From: Burkholderiaceae bacterium
Lineage (GTDB): Bacteria > Pseudomonadota > Gammaproteobacteria > Burkholderiales > Burkholderiaceae_C
Direction of reading: 5' to 3'
NCBI GenBank assembly: GCA_017992055.1
Contig: JAGOPK010000003.1
Span: forward strand, 463,666 to 527,665
DNA: 64,000 bases
Shown: positions 25,001-36,048 of the stretch, piece by piece
How positions within the stretch are numbered: the first letter of the stretch is position 1
Layout of the letters: each line of letters opens with the position of its first letter
Notes under the pieces: model-generated
Databases searched by the model: none
Told to the model about the DNA's origin: nothing
What the model saw: the letters and a program-made list of their open reading frames with translations, nothing else
Translations under genes and position numbers: made by a program

Positions 25001-26740
25001 CTGGCCGTGGCCGACAAGGTCTACGACGGCAGCACCACGGCCAGCGCCAGCGCCAGCCTGGGCGGCGCGGTGGCCGGCGACGCCCTGGGCCTGGCGCTCA
25101 GCGCCCAGTTCGCCGACCGCCATGCCGGCAATGCCAAGACGGTGGGCGTGCAGCTGCAGCTGAGTGGCGCCGATGCCGGCAACTACCTGCTGCCGGCGGC
25201 CAGCACCACGGCCCAGGCCAGCATCGGCCAGGCCACGCTGACCTATCTGGCCACGCCGGCCAGCGCACCGGCCGGAACGCTGCCCGAGCAGATCCTGCTG
25301 ACGGGCACGGTCAGCGGCTTTGTCGGCAGCGACAACCAGGCCAACAGCACCAGCGGCAGCCTGGCCTGGACCACCCCGGCCACGGCGGCCAGCCCGTCCG
25401 GCAGCTATGCCATCAGCGGCGGCGGGCTGGCCGCCGCCAACTACCGTTTTGTGCAGGCCGCCGGCAATGCGACGGCGCTGACGCTGGGCCCGCCCATCGT
25501 TGCCGAGGTGATCGCCGTGGCCGCCAGCACCCAGAGCAGCACGCAGACCGCCATCACCCAGGCGCTGGCCGTGGTTGCGCCGCCGGTCGAGATGTCCACG
25601 CCGACCAGCGGTCGCGTGCTCGATGTGCTGCAGTCCTTGAGCGTGGTCGAGGCCGGTGGCAACACCCCCACCTACGACAGCGTCAACCTGTCGCAGATGC
25701 AGCGCGACGAGATCCAGAGCCTGCTGGCCGCGCGGGCCAACTTCAAGCGCAAGGTGTTCGACGGCGGCATCGGCAAGCTGCAGATCGATCCGGCGCTGGC
25801 CGATGTGCGCGGCTGCCGCAGCGTGGCCGAGCTGAGCGGCGGGGCCTGCCTGCTGACCGCCGCGCTGAAGCAGGAGATCGCTGCCGAGCGTGCCCGCGCT
25901 GCCGCCGCGGCTGCGGCGGCCGAGGCCGCCGCGCGCAAGCCGGCCGGCCGCCGCGTGGTGCGCGCCGTGCTGCCGACCATCCAGCGCAAGCTGGCGCTGC
26001 TGATCGGCGTCAATGCCTACCAGGACAAGCGCATCCCGCAGCTCAAGGGCGCCGTGCCCGACGCACGCGGCGTGCGCGACGTGCTGGAGAACCACCTGGG
26101 TTACGAGACCACGGTGGTCGAGGACCCCGGCCGCGAGGCCATGGTGCGCGCGCTGAACAAGCTGGCGCTGGAGGCCGGTCCCGAGGATTCGGTGGTCATC
26201 TATTACGCCGGCCACGGCGTGGTCGTGCCCGTCACGGGCAAGGACGGCAAGGACAGCAAGGAGGAGCTGGGCTACTGGGTGCCGGGCGACGGCGACGTCG
26301 ACAAGCCCGAGACCTGGCTGGCCAACTCCGACATCGCCAAGCTGGTGGCCCTGGTGAATGCGCGCCAGGTGCTGCTGGTGTCGGACAGCTGCTATTCCGG
26401 CACGCTGGCCGGCAGCGAGCGGGTGCAGCTCGACACCCGCACCGATGCGGCCGACCTGCTCAAGCGCAAGGCCGCCGTGGTGATGAGTTCGGGGGGCAAC
26501 GAGCCGGTGGCCGACGTCGGCCGCAACGGGCATTCGGTGTTTGCCTGGTATCTGATGGAGACGCTGAAGAAGCTGTCCGACTGGAGCGTGGGTGTCAGCG
26601 TGTTCGACAGCGTGCGCGCGGCCGTGGCCAAGAGCCTGCCGCAGACGCCGCAGTACGGCGCCTCGCGCAGCGCGGGGCACCAGGGCAACACCGACTACCT
26701 GTTCGAGCAGCGGGAGATCGAGCGCTCGCCGACGCCGTGA
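16043..26740 (+). CDS. Giant TpsA exoprotein: haemagglutinin N-domain, seven long repeats, YDG repeats, C-terminal caspase-like (C14) domain
   Basis: The 3565-residue protein starts at an ATG with GGAG upstream. A long basic signal peptide ends near VQAAG (about residue 46). The TPS secretion domain follows (residues about 50-300), with NWQSFSI, the family motif NPNGVLFG (about 131-138) and the DLPAG segment. Residues about 633-2200 hold seven tandem beta-rich units of 224-248 residues (GSYANLTGSGSLTT, YLGMNRPWIN, LNIAGDDFVYLGLP). YDG/MBG-type repeats (AKVYDGGTAAS) fill about 2713-3050. After an alanine-rich linker, residues about 3313-3560 form a caspase-like domain. It has the strand LALLIGVNAY, the dyad histidine in YYAGHG (H3391) and the dyad cysteine in SDSCYSG (C3450). 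It is presumably exported by the upstream TpsB. The protease role is inferred from the intact dyad; its substrate is unknown. Confidence 0.92.
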   Translation: MVHANPLSSPRRRGDVPRLTPLARGLLAACLLSPALTSLPVQAAGPAAPALPTGPQVVHGQATVATQGSQMTVRNTPGAILNWQSFSIAAGHGVYFDQASASSKVLNRVLGKDPSQIFGSLASNGQVWLLNPNGVLFGRGARVDVASLVASTLRLGDSDFLAGRYRFGGGDVQGQAAGVRNEGSLQTSFGGQVVLLGDRVENAGDIQAPGGQVALAAARSLTLVDTGLPHLAVQMDLPAGEVLNLGRLAAAGGRVDVYGAIVNQQGLVSAQTLSLGAQGQIVLRASETLTLGEASRTEAGGTASGQRGGDITLSGRDIAIAGAAVVDASGEAGGGRIRLGGGLQGRDGGVPNAATVRVDAAARLAADAGSLGDGGQIIVWSDHSTQFLGQLSARGGALGGDGGFAEVSSRRVLGFAGMADLGAGLGATGTLLLDPSFLVIQASAPNLTGSGSLDLSTPNLLFGDHGSITSIITAAAVNSQLNSANVVLQASVDISVNAAISGSRSLTLQAGRDIIVNSAISAGGGIVLSANDPGGTAGGTGAVQVAAALNAGGGALSLSNNGGSGEHQIGASLSAASLSISGNAQLTQASTWTLSGNSTLAGQIGGSGVLTKAGAGTLTLTGSGSFAPMAVAAGTLNFNNASAVTLPSLTLTGGTFGGSGEVVVSGAFDVIGSYANLTGSGSLTTLGTSTVNLANVSGGYLGMNRPWTNNGTLNIAGDDFIYLGLPGGGATTLTNALGATLNLNSTHSQPLTHYTGTSTVHNAGTLNQNTSGTHAIGASSFSNVGTVNVNAGTLTLSGGGSDTGIYNLAAGTTLALSGGTRSMAASVDVSGPGTVRVDGGTLNISDAVGTADTPVVISGGTLNFNGSTTVTLPSLTLLSGTLGGSGNVIVAGAFDVTGSYANLTGSGSLTTLGTSTVNLANVGGGYLGMNRPWINQGTLNIAGDDFVYLGLPSGGTSTLTNAANATLNISSTSGNALIHYTGTTVIDNAGTLNLNASGSHTLSATSLHNSGLVNVNAGTLVLSANGSDSGSYAVASGATLDFSGGTRTLDTASSVSGAGTLRVSGATVHGNGTLGLVNTGAAIVVGSGTLNLGGAVSGTLAPTSVSGGTLNFNNSSAVTLPSLTLTGGTIGGSGDVIVSGAFNVTGSYANLTGSGSLTTLGTSTVNLASVSGGYLGMNRPWINQGTLNIAGDDFVYLGLPSGGTSTLTNADGATLNISSTSGNALIHYTGTTVIDNAGTLNLNASGSHTLSATSLHNSGLVNVNAGTLVLSANGSDSGSYAVASGATLDFSGGTRTLDTASSVSGAGTLRVSGATVHGNGTLGLVNTGAAIVVGSGTLNLGGAVSGTLAPTSVSGGTLNFNNSSAVTLPSLTLTGGTIGGSGDFVVSGAFDVIGSYAYLTGSGSLSTQGTSTVNLASVNGGYLGLNRHWINNGTLNIAGDDFVYLGLPSGGTTTLTNAANATLNLSSTNASALVHYTGTTTVHNAGTLNQNVSGSHTLSASSFHNSGVVNVPVGTLLLSANGSDSGSYAVAAGATLDFSGGTRTLETASSVSGAGTLKVSGASVQGLGALSLANTGAAIVVSNGTLSLGGAVSGTLAPTSVSGGTLNFDNSSAVTLPSLTLTGGTLGGSGDFSISGAFDITGSYAYITGSGSLTTQGTSTLNLANVSNGYLGLNRNWINNGTLNIAGDDFVYLGLPNGGTTTLTNAAGATLNLASSYSHPLVQYTGSTSIHNAGTLNQSASGSHTLNPSSFHNSGTVNVLAGSLVLSANGSDSGSYALAAGSTLNLSGGTRTLTAGASLSGPGSLTVSGATLNVDTAIDFSDTAVRVSAGTLNFNNGSAVTLPNLALSGGTVGGSGDVIVSGAFDVTGSYASLTGSGSLTTQGTSTVNLANVTGGYLGLSRNWNNSGTLNIGGDDFIYFGLPSGGNSTLTNLAGGTLTLSSTQATPLVLYTGTQNIVNAGTLNQTASGSHGIGLPFSNSGTVNVSAGTLVLSGNGSDTGGYALAAGSTLHIAGGTRTLASGASLSGGNLVVSNGTLQVNGQVDFGSTPVSISGGALNFNQAAAVTVPSLSLSSGTLGGSGDVVVSGAFDATGSYAFLTGSGSLTTEGTSTVNLAAVNGGYLGMNRRWINRGHLTVGGDDLLYFGLPNGDSGGTSTLSNQAGATLTLASSYVSPLLTYTGTSLLANAGTLELAASGTHNLSLGGVQNTGSLQVAQGAWTVNGTLSQSGLIQTDAGTSLRVLGNLSNQAGGTLAGTGTLIVGGTLTNLGTISPAGAGSAGTLSISGHLALSGGTLAIDLGGSGASDLLAVSGNVTLGGNLSANLLAGYTPGVAEHVAIVSAGGTSSGAFSGTALPAGFTAGYQLAANEAARLIYSGSSGAKVFTNAANDLNWATPANWSGALPGSTDSAILSAGYDVLYASGNHTIAALIIAGGNSLTVSGGALTVTGSTTLGGSLTVSGSGAATLNGDLSGAGQVAVQGGSLLLHGASSMARLSLGAGALGGGGSLQVSEAFSRSAAASVAADFSSIGITQVSGDLSPGALSAGTLTLNAQDPNGRLVIDGRVASAGALTIQAAGPLQLAGSNAALVAGGDLSVSAHSLDLAAPISGQRLVVVGTHGVQLRDAAQLSASATSGDAIVLDAAGTGPFINQVGAGVLSTAGGRWLVYSADPMADTVGGLAASFRQYNAPYGASTPLGSGNGLLYSLAPTLSIGLQGTVAKVYDGHAGASLLPANYSLSGALAIDSISLNPPASGLYVDGGSASRSAGSGKTVQVSGLTLTASDSAAGYPVYGLQFNTTASAPVGSITPAPLAVGGLVALAKVYDGGTAASLAGAATVAPLAGDQVQLAGSASASFADKNVGTAKPVMLSGLVLSGADAGNYTLQAPAGLQADITPAPLAVGGLVALAKVYDGGTAASLAGAATVAPLAGDQVQLAGSASASFADKNVGMAKAVTVAGLTLSGADAGNYTLQAPAGLQADITPRLLSVIGLAVADKVYDGSTTASASASLGGAVAGDALGLALSAQFADRHAGNAKTVGVQLQLSGADAGNYLLPAASTTAQASIGQATLTYLATPASAPAGTLPEQILLTGTVSGFVGSDNQANSTSGSLAWTTPATAASPSGSYAISGGGLAAANYRFVQAAGNATALTLGPPIVAEVIAVAASTQSSTQTAITQALAVVAPPVEMSTPTSGRVLDVLQSLSVVEAGGNTPTYDSVNLSQMQRDEIQSLLAARANFKRKVFDGGIGKLQIDPALADVRGCRSVAELSGGACLLTAALKQEIAAERARAAAAAAAAEAAARKPAGRRVVRAVLPTIQRKLALLIGVNAYQDKRIPQLKGAVPDARGVRDVLENHLGYETTVVEDPGREAMVRALNKLALEAGPEDSVVIYYAGHGVVVPVTGKDGKDSKEELGYWVPGDGDVDKPETWLANSDIAKLVALVNARQVLLVSDSCYSGTLAGSERVQLDTRTDAADLLKRKAAVVMSSGGNEPVADVGRNGHSVFAWYLMETLKKLSDWSVGVSVFDSVRAAVAKSLPQTPQYGASRSAGHQGNTDYLFEQREIERSPTP
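17937..22640 (+). repeat. Seven tandem units of 672-744 bp inside tpsA
   Basis: The marker GGCAGCTATGCC begins at 18056, 18734, 19478, 20222, 20966, 21644 and 22316, so the spacings are 678, 744, 744, 744, 678 and 672 bases, all multiples of three. Units 2 and 3 differ at only about eight of 248 residues; units 1, 6 and 7 are more diverged. The pattern indicates recent duplication or gene conversion in the middle of the array. Copy number may vary between strains, and short-read assemblies may collapse it. Confidence 0.95.
24180..25230 (+). repeat. YDG/MBG-type repeats inside tpsA
   Basis: Four successive segments carry KVYDG followed by a GADAGNY-type ending. The second and third, starting near 24465 and 24723, are offset by 258 bases (86 residues) and almost identical (AKVYDGGTAASLAGAATVAP). 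Such domains are common near the C-terminus of large secreted adhesins, where they form a stalk. Confidence 0.85.
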
Positions 26741-26758
26741 CGGCCGCCGGCCGCGGCT

Positions 26759-31420
<4,662 letters not shown>

Positions 31421-31522
31421 GAGGCGCCTGTATCTCTCCGGTCCCTGACAGTTGCAAACTTATTCAAGCCGCGCCGGCGGGCGGTTGATGCAGGTCAAGC
31501 CCCGGCCGGCTTCAGGCTGGCT

Positions 31523-32860
31523 TCAGTCTGCGCGCGGCAGCACCAGCGTGAGCAATGCACCGCCGCGGGGGTCGTTGCCGGCGCTGAGGCGGCCGCCGTG
31601 CTGCTCGACGATGCCATAGCTGATGGACAGGCCCAGGCCGGTGCCCGTGCCCACCGGCTTGGTGGTGAAGAAGGGGTCGAACACCCGGCCCAGGTGTTCG
31701 GCGGCGATGCCCGGGCCGTTGTCGCGCAGTGTCAGCGTCAGCGTCTTCAACTGGGCGGCCAGGGTGATCCACAGCGTGGGCTGGGGCGTGGTCTCGGCGG
31801 CGGCGTCGTAGGCGTTCTGGATCAGGTTCATCAGCACCTGCAGCAGCTGACCGGCGCTGCCCTGCACGTGCAGCGGCGGTCCGGGGGTCCAGTGCACGGT
31901 GAAGCTGGGCGCCGTGCCCTTGCACACCCAGTGGATGGCGCGTTCGATGACGCCGTTGAGATCGACCCGCTCGCGCTGCTCGCGGTCCACGGCCGAGAAG
32001 CGGCGCAGGCCTTGCACGATGTCGGCGGTGCGCTGCGCGCCTTCCAGCGTGCCCTCCATCAGCGAGGGCAGGTCGGCCAGCAGGGCATCGATGCGCAGCT
32101 GCCGGCGCAACTGGACCTGCTCGGGCGTCAGCTCGCCGGCGTGGACGGCGTCGAGGTAGCGGCGCAGCCGCTCGCTGTAGCGCTGCAGCGCATGCACATT
32201 GCCGAGCACGAAGCTGATCGGGTTGTTCAGCTCATGGGCCACGCCGGCCACCAGCCGGCCCAGCGAAGCCAGCTTCTCCGAATGCAGCAGCTGCTGCTGG
32301 GTGAGCTTGAGGGCCTCATGGGCCTCGCGCAGCGCGTGGTAGGCGCGCTTGAGCTCACCCATCGGCCGGCCCACCAGTACATGGCCGGCGCGGCGGCCAT
32401 CGCCGTCGCGGCGCGGCGTGCAGTTCAGGTCCACCGGCACGCGCTGGCCCTGGGCATCGACCAGGTCGACCTCGACCGTGGCCAGGGCGCGCTCGGGCAG
32501 CAGCGCGTCCAGCACATGGCGCAGCCGGTCGCGGCTGTCGTCGTCGGCCAGCAGCGTGGCCAGCGGCGTGCCGCGCAGGGCCTCGTCGCTGCGGCCGACC
32601 AGCTCGCACAGCGCCGCATTGGTCTCGACGATGCGGCCCTGGCGGTCACAGGCCAGCAGCACGTCGCTCATCGACGACAGCAGGCTCATCAGGAACTGCT
32701 GGGTCTGCTCCAGCTCGGCGTTCTTGGCCTCCAGCGCCACCTCGTCGGCCACCAGCTGGGTGTAGACCTCGTCCATCTTGTGGATCACGTCCATCCACAC
32801 CGACTCGTCCACGCCCTCGGGATGGGGCTGCGGCAGGCTGGGGCGGTGGCGCTCGCTCAT
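31523..32860 (-). CDS. hoxJ: Hydrogen-sensing histidine kinase HoxJ (HupT)
   Basis: The 445-residue soluble kinase has an N-terminal PAS domain (residues about 55-170) and a HisKA domain with H209 in AGVAHELNNP. Its HATPase domain has MNLIQNAYDA, DNGPGIA and GTGLGLSISYG. No membrane helix is seen, as expected for HoxJ, which docks on the cytoplasmic regulatory hydrogenase and controls HoxA. The ATG at 32860 overlaps the hoxC stop by one base, so the pair is translationally coupled. In the hydrogenase family order it closes the hoxABCJ block. Confidence 0.93.
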   Translation of the reverse strand: MSERHRPSLPQPHPEGVDESVWMDVIHKMDEVYTQLVADEVALEAKNAELEQTQQFLMSLLSSMSDVLLACDRQGRIVETNAALCELVGRSDEALRGTPLATLLADDDSRDRLRHVLDALLPERALATVEVDLVDAQGQRVPVDLNCTPRRDGDGRRAGHVLVGRPMGELKRAYHALREAHEALKLTQQQLLHSEKLASLGRLVAGVAHELNNPISFVLGNVHALQRYSERLRRYLDAVHAGELTPEQVQLRRQLRIDALLADLPSLMEGTLEGAQRTADIVQGLRRFSAVDREQRERVDLNGVIERAIHWVCKGTAPSFTVHWTPGPPLHVQGSAGQLLQVLMNLIQNAYDAAAETTPQPTLWITLAAQLKTLTLTLRDNGPGIAAEHLGRVFDPFFTTKPVGTGTGLGLSISYGIVEQHGGRLSAGNDPRGGALLTLVLPRAD

Positions 32861-34317
32861 CAGTGCACCGTGCAGACCATGCAGGGGTCGAAGCTGCGCA
32901 CCACATGCTGCACGGCCACCGGCGTGCGTTCGCCTTGCTGCACCGGCGTGCCCACCAGGGCCGCTTCCAGCGGGCCGGGCTGGCCGGCGGCGTCGCGCGG
33001 GCTGAAGTTCCAGCTGGTCGGCGCGATGATCTGGTAGCTGGCGATGCGGCCGCGGTCGATGCGCAGCCAGTGGCCCAGTGCGCCACGGGCGGCCTCGGCC
33101 AGGCCCACGCCGCGGCCGGTCGGCGGCGCATCGGCCGGCGCGGCGCAGAACGGCTCCCGAGGCTGCAGCGCCATCAGCCAGCGCTCCATCTGCGGCACCA
33201 CCTCGGCCAGCTCCAGCAGCCGCGCCAGCACCCGGGTGTGCACCGTGCCGCCGCAGCGGGCCACGGCGGCGCGCAGCAGCGGCTGGCCGGCCGCCAGGCG
33301 GCGCGCGATGGCACCGGTCTCGCAGGTCTGGCCCTGCAGCCGGGGTGCCTTGTTCCAGCTGTAGGCGCCGGGCTTGTCGGCGTCGGGCCGGGTCAGGCCG
33401 GTCGAGGGGTGGCGCGGCGGCTGGCCGTCGTCGGCCATCCAGGCATGGCTCAGGTCCTCGGCCACAGCGTCCAGGTCCAGCGGGGCCAGCCTTGCGCCGG
33501 CCTCGTGCCACAGGCCGGCCGGCGCGCTGGCATTGCCATGGCTGAGGTAGCGGCCCGGGCCGCGGCCCAGGCGGTCCAGGCCGGCGGCGGCCGACACGGT
33601 GAGAAACAGCCGCAGGTCGCCCCCCAGCGGGTCCTGGGCATGCCAGGCGGCCAGTGCGGCTTCGTCGGCCAGCGTGGCCACCTGCTCCAGCGGCGCAGCA
33701 AAGGTCTGGCCTTCGAGGAAGGCGCGGAACTCGCGCACCAGGCTCAGCAGGCGCAGGCGCTCGGACGCATCGATCGCGCGCGTGCTGCCGCCGGGCACCA
33801 CGCTGTGCGTGTGCGGCCACTTGCCGCCCAGCGTGCCGACGATCTGGAACCAGCGCTGGCGTGCCGCGATGGCCGCACGCGAGCGCTCGCCGCGGCCGGC
33901 CTCGAAGCGGCGCTGCACCTCGCCGAACCAGGGCTGGCCGGCGTAGACCTCGCGCGCGAAGTCCGGCATGAAGAACAGGTAGAAGTGCGTCAGGTGGTCG
34001 GCCAGGTTTTCGGTGGCCAGCATCAGGTCGGTGGCCAGCAGGCCGTTGATCGGGGCGGCGATGCCGGCGGCATCGGCCAGCGCCCGCGCCGCAGCCACCG
34101 ATTGCGACACCGAGCAGATGCCGCAGATGCGCGGCACGATCACCAGCGCATCGTGTGGCTCGCGGCCGACCAGCAGGTTCTCGAAGCCGCGGTACATGGG
34201 CGCGACCACGCGCGCCTCGGCCACCTGGCCATCGCGCAGGTCCAGCCGGACCTCGAGGTCACCCTCTACCCGGTTGAAGGGTCCGACGACCAGGCGCGTG
34301 GGGGCTTGTGGGGACAT
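32860..34317 (-). CDS. hoxC: Regulatory [NiFe]-hydrogenase large subunit HoxC (HupV)
   Basis: The 485-residue protein holds the NiFe site: RICGICSVSQ near the N-terminus and DPCMVCTVH at the C-terminus. The chain ends exactly at that histidine, with no cleavable extension. This distinguishes H2-sensor large subunits from energy-converting ones, which need a protease. The start at 34317 directly precedes the conserved VGPFNRVEGDLEV. Its first 59 bases lie within the end of the MCP-like gene, also on the minus strand. It is normally adjacent to hoxB, but here the two are separated. Confidence 0.95.
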   Translation of the reverse strand: MSPQAPTRLVVGPFNRVEGDLEVRLDLRDGQVAEARVVAPMYRGFENLLVGREPHDALVIVPRICGICSVSQSVAAARALADAAGIAAPINGLLATDLMLATENLADHLTHFYLFFMPDFAREVYAGQPWFGEVQRRFEAGRGERSRAAIAARQRWFQIVGTLGGKWPHTHSVVPGGSTRAIDASERLRLLSLVREFRAFLEGQTFAAPLEQVATLADEAALAAWHAQDPLGGDLRLFLTVSAAAGLDRLGRGPGRYLSHGNASAPAGLWHEAGARLAPLDLDAVAEDLSHAWMADDGQPPRHPSTGLTRPDADKPGAYSWNKAPRLQGQTCETGAIARRLAAGQPLLRAAVARCGGTVHTRVLARLLELAEVVPQMERWLMALQPREPFCAAPADAPPTGRGVGLAEAARGALGHWLRIDRGRIASYQIIAPTSWNFSPRDAAGQPGPLEAALVGTPVQQGERTPVAVQHVVRSFDPCMVCTVH

Positions 34318-35551
34318 GGGTGCTGAGCATAGCGTCCGGGGACGGGGCCATCGTGGCGGGTGCGGCGGCCACGGCCGGCGGCTGCAGCCGGAACACGGCC
34401 ACGGCCTGCATCAGGCGTTGCGAGCGCTGGGCCAAGGCCTGGGCGGCCTGGCCACTGGCGGCCAGCCGCACTGCGCCATCGCGGGTGCTGCCGTCCAGCG
34501 CCGCCATGGCCTGGCCCAGCGCGCCAAGTGCGCGGCCACGGGCCTGGCTTTCGCCCGCCAGGCCACCCAGGCGCTCGGCCACCTGGCCGCCGGCGGCGAC
34601 GATGCGGCCCATGGCGGCGCCGGCCTGCTCGACCTGCTGGCGGCCGCCGCGGATCTGCGCCACCGCCGCGTCGATGCGCGTGCCCACCTCGCCGGCGGCC
34701 TCGGTGCAGCGCACGGCCAGCGCGCGCACCTCGCGGGCCACCACCGCAAACTCATGGCCGGCGCTGCCGGCCCGGCTGGCTGCGGCCGCGGCATTCAGCG
34801 CCAGCACGCCGGTCTGGTGGGCCAGGCGGTTGATCAGCTGGGCCGCCTCCTGGATGTGGGCAGCACCGGCATCGGCCTGCTGCATGCGCTGCACGGCCGC
34901 GGCGATGACCTGCTGGGCCTGGCCTGCCGTGAGGCGGGCGTCGCCAGCCTGTACCGCGGCCTGCTGGGTGGCGTCGGCACCGCGCTGCACGGCCAGGGCC
35001 TCGCGCTGCAGATCGGTGGCGGCCGCGGCCAGCGCCTGCGACTGCTGGCCGGCCTGGCGCTGCTGCCAGGCCGCAGCCTCGGCCAGCATGCCGCCCTGGT
35101 GGTGCACGGCCTCGGCTTCGGCGCGCACGGCACCGACCAGCTGCACCAGCTGGCCCTGCATGCGCGCCAGGTCGCCCATCACGCCGCGGGTGGCGTCGGG
35201 CAGCGGCCCGCCCAGGTCGCCCTCGGCCACGCGGTGGGCGCAGGCGCCCAGCACACGCGGCTCGGCGCCCAGCGCGGCGGCCAGGCCGCGCACGATCCAC
35301 AGGCTGACCAGCACGCCGCCGGCCGAGGCCGCGGCGGCCAGCGCGCCGATGACCCAGGCCGCGTGACGGCTGGCGGCCAGGGCCTGCGGTGTGCCGGCGG
35401 CGGCGGCCAGGGCCTGCAGCTGCACGATGGCCAGGGCAGCGATGGCGCTGCACATCAGCATGGCACTGCCAAAGGCCAGCAGCAGGCGTTGCGTGACGGT
35501 GAGGCGGTCGGTCAGGGCGTTCAGCAGGGACGGCATGGGCGCTGTCGTCAC
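34259..35551 (-). CDS. Methyl-accepting chemotaxis-like protein with almost no periplasmic domain
   Basis: The 430-residue protein has two membrane helices (about residues 22-42 and 48-68) separated by only a few residues. There is thus no room for an external ligand domain. A HAMP-like region follows (ACAHRVAEGDLGGPL), then a long alanine/glutamine-rich coiled coil. The receptor hairpin tip is recognisable but altered (LALNAAAAASRAGSAGHEFAVVAREVRALA). The usual VEAARAGE acidic residues are missing, so CheA/CheW coupling is uncertain. The 3' end overlaps hoxC by 59 bases. It may sense an internal state, or it may merely be an insertion into the sensing block. Confidence 0.75.
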   Translation of the reverse strand: MTTAPMPSLLNALTDRLTVTQRLLLAFGSAMLMCSAIAALAIVQLQALAAAAGTPQALAASRHAAWVIGALAAAASAGGVLVSLWIVRGLAAALGAEPRVLGACAHRVAEGDLGGPLPDATRGVMGDLARMQGQLVQLVGAVRAEAEAVHHQGGMLAEAAAWQQRQAGQQSQALAAAATDLQREALAVQRGADATQQAAVQAGDARLTAGQAQQVIAAAVQRMQQADAGAAHIQEAAQLINRLAHQTGVLALNAAAAASRAGSAGHEFAVVAREVRALAVRCTEAAGEVGTRIDAAVAQIRGGRQQVEQAGAAMGRIVAAGGQVAERLGGLAGESQARGRALGALGQAMAALDGSTRDGAVRLAASGQAAQALAQRSQRLMQAVAVFRLQPPAVAAAPATMAPSPDAMLSTHVPTSPHAPGRRTLQPGRG

Positions 35552-35727
35552 AAGAACCGTGCCGTGCCGGGAAGGCGGACCTTGTTCACGCCGACCTGGC
35601 TGTCCCGGCCGATGTTGCGGTGCGGCGCTGTCCGCTTTGCCAGCCGGGCTGGCAGCGGCGCTGCCGGTGGCTGGGCTATGCTGGCGGCTCGGCCGGCGTC
35701 CGCCGGCTGCGCCGCGGAGCTTGAGCC

Positions 35728-36015
35728 ATGTCCCATCGCCTGCCGTTTGCCGCGTTCAGTCCGGTGTCGCGCGTGCTGCTCGTGACCACGCTGCTGCTGA
35801 TGCTGCCGCTGCTGGCCATGCAGTTCAGCAGCGAGGTGCGCTGGGGCCCGCTGGACTTTGCCGCGGCCGCGGCGCTGCTGAATGCGGCCGGCCTGGCCTG
35901 GTTGTGGAGCCGCCGCCGCTGGCATGCGGCCCGGCCGCGGCGGCTGGCGGCGCTGGCCATCCTGCTGCTGCTGGCCGGGGTGTGGGCCGAGCTGGCGGTG
36001 GGCATCTTCGACTGA
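35728..36015 (+). CDS. Small membrane protein, unknown function
   Basis: This 95-residue protein is predicted to have three hydrophobic segments: VLLVTTLLLMLPLLAM, the stretch after WGPLDF (AAAAALLNAAGLAWLW) and LAALAILLLLAGVWAEL. Arginine-rich turns lie between the last two. It is the only plus-strand gene inside the hydrogenase locus and sits between the MCP-like gene and hoxB. No motif is recognisable. It is supported by hydrophobic periodicity and by its clean fit in the gap. Confidence 0.55.
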   Translation: MSHRLPFAAFSPVSRVLLVTTLLLMLPLLAMQFSSEVRWGPLDFAAAAALLNAAGLAWLWSRRRWHAARPRRLAALAILLLLAGVWAELAVGIFD

Positions 36016-36048
36016 CGCCGCAGCCGGCGCTGTCGGGCGCTGCCCGGC

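Noticed and set aside
23411-26680. A 1089-codon minus-strand frame opposite the tpsA C-terminus
   Set aside because: Low-complexity shadow; the plus strand encodes YDG repeats and the caspase-like domain with clear motifs.
32861-33820. Extended N-terminus for HoxJ in its open frame
   Set aside because: The stretch upstream of 32860 in that frame is arginine/proline noise lying over hoxC; HoxJ proper starts at 32860.
32860-34326. A 487-codon plus-strand frame opposite hoxC
   Set aside because: Mirror frame of a GC-rich gene; hoxC has both NiFe ligand motifs on the minus strand.
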